Source of the DNA: Zea mays | Lineage: Eukaryota; Streptophyta; Magnoliopsida; Poales; Poaceae | Direction of reading: 5' to 3' | Length of the DNA stretch: 64,000 nt | Assembly: GCF_902167145.1 (NCBI RefSeq) | Contig: NC_050101.1 | Span: 116,837,789 to 116,901,788, forward strand | Part shown: positions 57,228 through 64,000 of the stretch, in pieces | Numbering within the stretch: the first letter of the stretch is position 1 | Layout of the letters: each line of letters opens with the position of its first letter | The notes under the pieces: generated by a model | Databases searched by the model: none | Told to the model about the DNA's origin: nothing | The model's input: only the letters and a program-made list of their open reading frames with translations | Position numbers and translations under genes: made by a program

Positions 57228-59186
57228 GGAATAGATGTCATCCTAGGGATGAATTGGCTAGATAAGTACCAGGCAGTTATCAGTTGTGATAAGAGGACAA
57301 TCAAGTTGATGTCCCCATTAGGAGAGGAAGTGGTGATCGAGTTAGTCCTGCCTGAGCCAAAGAAAGGAAGTTGTTATCAGATGGCTGTCGATGGCAGTGA
57401 AGTAGACCCAATTGAGAGTATCAAGGTTGTGTCCGAGTTCCCAGAGGTGTTTCCAAAGGACTTACTAGGTATGCCACCAGAGCGAAAAGTTGAATTTGCC
57501 ATAGAGCTTCTTCCTGGAACCGCCCCCATCTTTAAGAGAGCTTACAGGATATCTGGACCAGAGTTGGTTGAACTTAAGAAGCAGATCGATGAGCTGTCAG
57601 AGAAAGGTTACATCCGGCCAAGCACCTCGCCTTGGGCCGCCCCTGTCCTATTCGTGGAAAAGAAAGATGGCACCAAAAGGATGTGTATCGATTATCGAGC
57701 TCTAAATGAGGTCACGATTAAGAACAAGTACCCCTTGACCAGAATAGAAGATCTGTTCGACCAGTTGAGAGGAGCCAGCGTGTTCTCCAAGATAGATCTG
57801 AGGTCAGGTTACCATCAGCTCAGGATCCAACCTTCGAACATTCCGAAGACAACATTCATTACCAAGTATGGGTTGTATGAGTTCACGGTGATGTCTTTCG
57901 GTCTAACAAATGCACCGGCCTTCTTCATGAACTTGATGAACAGTGTATTCATGGATTATCTTGATAAGTTTGTGGTGGTATTTATTGATGATATTCTAAT
58001 TTATTCTCAAAGCGAAGAAGAGCATGTAGATCATTTGAGGATGGTATTGCAGAGATTGCGTGAGCACCAGTTGTATGCAAAGTTGAGCAAGTGTGAGTTC
58101 TGGATCAATGAAGTCCTGTTCTTGGGTCACATAATCAACAAAGAAGGATTGGCTGTGGATCCGAAGAAAGTGGCAGACATCCTGAACTGGAAAGCGCCAA
58201 CAGATGCTCGAGGAATCAAGAGCTTCATTGGAATGGCCGGATATTATCGGCGATTCATTGAAGGGTTTTTGAAGATTGCGAAACCAATGACAGAGTTGCT
58301 AGGCAACAAAGTTGAGTTCAAGTGGACCCAGAAATGTCAAGAGGCCTTCGAAGCGCTGAAAGAGAAGTTGACTACAGCGCCTGTCCTAGTCTTGCCTGAT
58401 GTGCACAAGCCCTTCTCGGTGTATTGTGATGCTTGTTACACTGGTTTGGGATGTGTGTTGACGCAAGAGGGAAGAGTTGTGGCTTACTCGTCCCGACAGC
58501 TGAAGGTTCATGAGAAGAATTACCCAATCCATGACCTAGAGTTGGCAACAGTGGTTCACGCATTGAAGACATGGAGGCACTATCTGTATGGACAGAAATG
58601 TGATGTTTACACGGACCACAAGAGTCTGAAGTACATATTCACTCAGTCAGAGCTGAATATGAGGCAAAGAAGATGGTTAGCGTTGATCAAAGACTATGAG
58701 TTGGAGATCCATTACCATCCAAGCAAAGCGAACATAGTGGCAGATGCTTTGAGCAGGAAGAGTCAAGTCAATCTGATGGTCGCTCGTCCGATGCCTTATG
58801 ATTTGGCCAAGGAGTTTGACAGGTTGAGTCTCGAATTTCTAAACAACACACGAGGAGTCACAATTGAGTTAGAACCTACCCTGGAGCGGGAAATCAAAGA
58901 AGCACAGAAGAATGATGAGAAGATCAGTGAGATCCGGCGACTGATTCTAGATGGCAGAGGCAAAGATTTTAGAGAAGATGCAGAAGGTGTGATATGGTTC
59001 AAAGACCGCTTGTGCGTTCCCAATGTCCAGTCTATTCGGGAGTTGATTCTCAAGGAAGCTCATGAGACAGCCTATTCGATTCACCCTGGCAGTGAGAAGA
59101 TGTATCAGGATCTGAAGAAGAAATTCTGGTGGTACGGAATGAAGAGGGAAATCGCAGAGCATGTGGCTATGTGTGATAGTTGTTGA
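57228..59186 (+). pseudogene. pol: element B2: reverse transcriptase and RNase H
   Basis: The longest clean stretch, 57249-59183. RT motifs: [15 protein letters not shown] (about 57675), [25 protein letters not shown] and catalytic FIDD at 57981-57992. RNase [12 protein letters not shown] (about 58421), [26 protein letters not shown], and [14 protein letters not shown] with its last aspartate. The integrase finger begins ([15 protein letters not shown] ... CDSC) and a TGA at 59184 ends the frame. Makes cDNA and degrades the RNA template. Confidence 0.94.
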
Positions 59187-60314
59187 AGGATCAAGGCAGA
59201 GCACCAGAGACCAGCTGGATTGTTGCAACCGTTGCAAATCCCTTAGTGGAAATGGGATGAAATCGGCATGGATTTCATAGTCGGGTTGCCTCGTACTCGA
59301 GCCGGCTACGACTCTATTTGGGTAGTAGTGGACCGTTTGACCAAGTCAGCCCGCTTCATACCTGTGTGGACCAACTACAGCAGTGCAGTATTGGCAGAGC
59401 TGTACATGCAGATCGTTTGTCTCCACGGTGTGCCAAAGAAGATAGTGTCAGACAGAGGAACGCAGTTCACCTCTCATTTCTGGCAGCAGTTGCATGAAGC
59501 CTTGGGCACACATCTGAATTTCAGTTCAGCTTATCATCCGCAGACAGATGGTCAGACTGAAAGGACCAATCAAATTCTTGAAGACATGTTGAGAGCCTGT
59601 GCGTTGCAAGATCAGTCCGGATGGGACAAGAGATTGCCTTATGCAGAGTTTTCCTATAACAACAGTTACTAGGCCAGCTTGAAGATGTCACCATTTCAGG
59701 CGCTTTATGGAAGGAGTTGTAGAACTCTGTTGCAATGGGATCAGCCTGGAGAAAAGCAAGTGTTCGGGCCAGACATTTTGCTTGAAGCTGAAGAGAACAT
59801 CAAGATGGTCCGAGAGAATCTAAAGATAGCGCAATCAAGGCAGCGAAGCTATGCGGACACAAGAAGAAGAGAACTGAGTTTCGAAGTCGGAGACTTTGTC
59901 TATCTGAAAGTGTCACCGATCAGAGGAGTCAGAAGGTTCGGAGTCAAAGGCAAGCTAGCACCCCGCTACATCGGTCTGTATCAAATTCTCGCAAAGCGTG
60001 GAGAAGTGGCCTATTAGCTCAGTTTGCCAGAAAATTTGTCTGCTGTGCATGATATCTTTCATGTGTCTCAGTTGAAGAAGTGCTTGCGTGTGCCAGAAGA
60101 GCAGTTGCCAGTTGAAGGTCTTGAAGTCCAGGAGGACTTGACCTACGTTGAGAAGCCAACGCAGATCCTTGAGACCGCAGATAGAGTCACCCGAAGGAAG
60201 ACCATCAGAATGTGCAAAGTCAGATGGAATCATCACTCTGAGGAAGAAGCAACCTGGGAGCGCGAAGATGATCTGATGGCTAAATATCCTGAGCTCTTTG
60301 CTAGCCAACCCTAA
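59187..60314 (+). pseudogene. pol: element B2: integrase and chromodomain
   Basis: Same frame as the upstream parts. The integrase catalytic residues are in GMDFIVG (59268), IVSDRGTQF (about 59443) and GQTERTNQ (about 59550). Stops at 59244 (TAG), 59670 (TAG) and 60015 (TAG) interrupt it. The GPY/F-like RYIGLYQILAKRGEVAY region precedes a chromodomain at the C-terminus (VRWNHHSEEEATWE, about 60220-60300). Ends at TAA 60312-60314. Confidence 0.93.
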
Positions 60315-60331
60315 ATCTCGAGGGCGAGATT

Positions 60332-60347
60332 CTTTTAAGGGGGATAG
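60332..60347 (+). other. polypurine tract, element B2
   Basis: cttttaagggggatag just before the 3' LTR. The segment ctcgagggcgagattctttt upstream resembles that before the PPT of A. Confidence 0.85.
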
Positions 60348-60350
60348 GTT

Positions 60351-63269
60351 TATAACGCCCTGAATTTGGGGGTAGAATTTTTTTTCTTCTTTTCCCTCAC
60401 CAAATTCGGGCGTTACCCTTTCCTTTTCCCTTTTCTCCTCGCTAAACCCTGATCTTTTCCAAAGTTATAGCGGGATTCGGCTTAAGATCCCATGTAAAGC
60501 AAAACCCTAAAATACTTTATTTTGTTTGATGCACCATGTCGAACCGTACGTCCTTTTTGATTGTTTGAAAATGTGAATGCATTCATCTAGAGAAAAATAG
60601 ATTTTAGAAAAAAAGGAAATCTTTTTTCTTCTCTCTCCCCCCTCCCATTTCGGCCCAGCCGCCCCCCTCCCCTTTCCCTCCCCCGCTCCGTGGGCCGCCC
60701 CGGCCGGCCCACCTCGCCCCCCCGCGCGCCCCATTTGGGCCCAAAGCAGCCCAGCCGCGCCCCCTCCCCCTCCCCCCCCAAATTTTCTCTCCCTCCCCTG
60801 CGGGCCCCGCCCGTCATCCTCTCCCCTGCCCTAACCGCGCCCCTCCCCCTGCGCGCCGCCGACGCCGCCCTCCCATACGTGCCGCCGCCGTCGCCGCCCC
60901 CCCCACCTGCGCGGTAAGCCCCCCTCCTCCCTCTCCTCTCCCCCTCCCTCCCTCTCCCCGGCCATGGCGCCCTCGCCCCGGCCCGGCAGCCCCCGCCCCG
61001 ATCCGGCCGCCCCCGCCTCGTCCCGGCCCCGCTGCGCCCGCGTCCGGCTCGCCGGCCCTGTCCCGACTCCGGCCGCCCCGTCTCGGCCCCGGCCACGGTG
61101 CCGCCGCCCCAGCCCCGGCCGCGCCCGGTCACGCCGCCCCGGCCCCGGCCGTGCCCCGCCCCGCCCGTGCTCCGTGCTCGCCCGCCCACCCCGGCGTGCC
61201 CTGCTCGCGTCGTGACGGCCCCGGCGCGGCCTCGAGCTCGGCCCAGCGTGCCTATGGCGCGTGGCCTTGAGCTCGGCCAACGCGCGGCCCCGACGTGCGC
61301 ACGGTTAGTTTGCGGCGCGTGCGTGCGGCCTTGCGCGCGTGCTCGCGTAATGCGCAATGCCTTGGCACGACTCGTCATGCCCTCGTCTACCCCTAGACGT
61401 GCCCGTCTACCCCCCTGTTATATTTTATGCGCACTAATTACGATTGTTCATGTTAATAAAATAGGAAACTCAATTTAGAAATTCGGTTACGTTAGTTAAT
61501 TCATATAGTTAATCGTCTATCTCATTTAATGTTGATCTACTAAAAGTGGTTATGTTTCTATTAGTGCATGTAGCTAATCTTGGATCTCGTTTAATGTTGA
61601 TCAATTGAAAATAGTTATAGTTATATTAGCGCTTATGGCTAATACTTGTTAGTGAAACTCGATGGAATTAAGTCACGTAGCGCTTACTTATGCATCCACC
61701 CGTAATGCGTTTCGAGTAAGCTTTAACCCCGCGAGACCTTCCCCCGTTTCCTTCCAACCACGGTAAATGCAATATCGTATGTCATATTTTATGCATGTTT
61801 AATCTATTTGTTCTCTTGTATGGTGTACTGTTTGTTTACTAAATTGAATGGATGGATGTATGTATGTTTGCACTCGCATAGAGAACGATCCGGTTGAAGA
61901 GCCCGAAGAACTCGCAGGAGAAGTCCCTGAGCAGCAGTCGGTTGGTGGAGGCAAGTGTCCCTTGACCTATCTCTGTCCTATTCATTCTTTAATTCACCTC
62001 CCGCATTACACATTTATGCCTAAGGATTGACTAGCTTTTGTGATCCATGTCCTTGTTTACCTACTTGGGTCGGATTATTATTGGTTAGCTTTATGCTATT
62101 GCTTAACATTAATCAATTAACATGATGAGAATTATTTATGATACGCTATTTTCCCCTCTTTTATTATGATGTTATACTTGTGACCTTTAAGGGGGCTCGA
62201 GCGGTTTCTCGAGTGCCTCTCTGTAAGGACCTGTTCGTTGGATGACCGCGCGGGAAAACAGTGCAACCATGGGGGTGGAGTGGGACGCCCTTAGCTGAGT
62301 AATTAGAGGAACCAGGGAGTAGTTCGCTTAGCCGTCGTGCCGTCAATGGGGCTCGGTGTATGCGGCTCGCTCTGCCAAGGTTGATTTGTCCCTTGGGGAG
62401 GAGTGCGGTACATTTAGGAAACCTAACGGGCGGCTACAGCCCCGGGGAATCTTTGTAAAGGCTTCGTAGTGAATCCCTGGCCATTCACCTCGGGAGTGAA
62501 TAAGGGTCTTGCAAGCCCGGGCTAGAGAGCGAATCACGACTTGTGGGTAAAGTGCGCAACCTCTGCAGAGTGTTATGAAACTGATATATCAGCCGTGCTC
62601 GCGGTTATGAGCGGCCAAGGGAGCTCCAATGATTAGTGGTACTTGATCAGAGACATTTTGGTTTACAGGTGGCAATGAGATTGATGGTTCTGGTTATGAC
62701 TATGGTGCTGGTAAGTGGTATTCTTTCCGTTTGGAAAGGGTACATCGGGCTAATAGCTTGAGTTAATGTTAAAACCTGGCTTTCTACTAGTAAATAATAA
62801 TCTGACCAACTAAAAGCAACTGCTTGACTTATCCCCACATAAAGCTAATCCACTACAGCCAAACAGGATACTTGCTGAGTATGTTGATGTGTACTCACCC
62901 TTGCTCTACACACAAACCCCCCCAGGTTGTCCGCATTGCAACCACTGCTCAGGAGAAGATGAAGCCGTGGAAGGAGACTTCCAGGAATTCCAAGACTACG
63001 ACGAGTTCTAGGCGTGGGTTAGCGGCAACCCCCAGTCGACTGCCTGTGAAGGCCGCAGTTATCTACGTTTCATTTTCGCACTTTGATTTATTGTAAAGAC
63101 TATGTGGATGTCTCAGACATATGATGTAATCGACTACTATTTCCCTTTTTAATACTATTTGAGCACTGTGTGATGATGTCCTTGTTATGTAACTGCTGTG
63201 TACGTGAATTGCTGATCCTGGCACGTACATGGTTCGCATTCGGTTTGCCTTCTAAAACCGGGTGTGACA
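60351..63269 (+). repeat. element B2 3' LTR
   Basis: 2919 bp, complete. It starts TATAACGCCC, a G-to-A change of the canonical TG, and ends ccgggtgtgaca. The CpG-rich tract is at about 60650-61390. It holds the unoccupied target of element C (atgtc, 63176-63180). Open frames in the GC-rich tract (60587-61478) are not called as genes. Confidence 0.94.
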
Positions 63270-64000
63270 CTCAGTCTTGGTGGGAGTCCTATCTCGCCAC
63301 CCATGCCAACCCCGACGCCATCACCTGGGAAGAATTCAGAGATAGCTTCCGTCAGTACCATGTTCCTGTAGGTCTGATGACAATGAAGAAGGAGGAGTTC
63401 CTGGCGCTCAAGCAAGGGCCTATGTCTGTCAGTGAGTACTGAGACAAGTTTCTGCAGCTGTCTCGCTATGTTCCTGAGGATGTCAACACAGATGCCAAGC
63501 GGCAGTATTGCTTCCTGAGAGGCTTAGTCAACCCTCTGCAGTATCATCTGATGGATCATACCCTCCCCACATTTCAGCACCTGATTGACAGAGCAATCAT
63601 GACAGAGAGGAAGCGTAAAGAGATGGAGGATCGCAAGCGTAAGATCAGTGGACCTCAGTCTGGAAGCAGCAATCGCCCTCGTTTCTCGGGCAATCCACCT
63701 CAGCAGTTCAGGTAGAACCAACACCCATCTTAGCAGCAACAGTTCCAAAGGCAGTATCCTCAGCACCAGCAGCAGAATCATTAGAACAATCAATCAGGAG
63801 GAGGTCATTTCCAGAGGCAGAATCAGCTGGCACCTCGTCTCCGTGCCCCAGCAAACCAGCAGAACAATCAAGCAGCACCAGTTCAAGGCGGAAGCAGGGC
63901 ATGTTTCCACTGTGGAGAGCAAGGCCATTGGGTGATGCAATGTCCGAAGAATGCAGCCCAGCAGCAGTCAGGCCCTGGCGCCCCAGCAAAGTAGATTATG
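63270..64000 (+). pseudogene. gag: element B1 gag, continuation after B2 (runs off the window)
   Basis: Begins with the TSD copy ctcag, then continues the B1 Gag domain (SWWESYLATHANPDAIT, EEFLALKQGPMSVSEY) through a Q-rich stretch to the CCHC knuckle CFHCGEQGHWVMQC (about 63902-63943). In-frame stops: TGA 63440, TAG 63713, 63731, 63782 and 63992. At all but the first, B2 has CAG in the homologous codon. Protease and pol of B1 must lie to the right of the window. Confidence 0.9.

Larger units (their letters stand above)
51716..63269 (+). mobile_element. element B2: Ty3/gypsy chromovirus inserted into B1 gag
   Basis: Same family and orientation as its host B1. TSD ctcag at 51711-51715 and 63270-63274; its own gag holds the empty site at 56155-56159. 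Order: 5' LTR (3' end deleted), pre-gag ORF, gag-pol in one frame, PPT, 3' LTR. Eight premature stops and no frameshift in gag-pol. The deletion at 54147 removed the LTR end and PBS, so this copy cannot prime its own reverse transcription. Confidence 0.95.

Noticed and set aside
1..64000. Envelope gene, host protein-coding gene, tRNA, rRNA or CRISPR array
   Set aside because: Searched for by eye in all intervals; none found. The window is accounted for by transposable elements.

Overview
The window is 64 kb of plant intergenic DNA made almost entirely of nested LTR retrotransposons. I see no host gene, rRNA, tRNA or CRISPR. The families point to a large, repeat-rich plant genome, most likely a grass: three chromodomain Ty3/gypsy families with about 3-kb LTRs (Tekay/Del-like), one Tat-lineage Ty3/gypsy element with an antisense gene, and a short hAT transposon. 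The species cannot be read from the sequence.

The layout resolves exactly, because most insertions carry a target-site duplication (TSD) and their uninterrupted target is often present elsewhere in the window. (1) Element B1, plus strand, is the outer host: 5' LTR 3234-5462 + 49540-49632, internal 49633-51715 + 63270-64000 and beyond. (2) Element C, minus strand, 5463-49539, sits in the B1 LTR (TSD atgtt/atgtc). (3) Element A, minus strand, 6232-26393, sits in the 3' LTR of C (TSD cgatt). It is a tandem dimer, LTR-internal-LTR-internal-LTR, with an 8422-bp period. (4) Element D, plus strand, 32353-43890, sits in the reverse transcriptase of C (TSD gatag). (5) Element B2, plus strand, 51716-63269, sits in the gag gene of B1, its own family (TSD ctcag). 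(6) An A-like LTR (A'), 1-3233, abuts the truncated left side of the B1 LTR and itself carries a hAT element at 1528-2388 (8-bp TSD taggggag).

A, B1, B2 and C encode Gag (CCHC knuckle), aspartic protease, reverse transcriptase, RNase H and an integrase ending in a chromodomain. B and C also carry a separate coiled-coil ORF between the 5' LTR and gag. D encodes Gag, protease, reverse transcriptase, a degenerate RNase H, a second complete RNase H and integrase. Downstream of pol, D has an array of 79-80-bp tandem repeats and a convergent antisense gene with its own TATA box and four predicted GT-AG introns. No element has a fully intact gag-pol. Almost all premature stops are C-to-T or G-to-A changes, mostly CAG to TAG, as expected from deamination of methylated cytosine.

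The strongest single observation is the A dimer. Its middle LTR is a mosaic: the left part matches the right-hand LTR and the right part matches the left-hand LTR, with a switch inside about 70 bp. The two 5.1-kb internal regions differ at one synonymous base and share the same disabling mutations. This is the signature of recent unequal crossing-over between LTRs of one inserted element.
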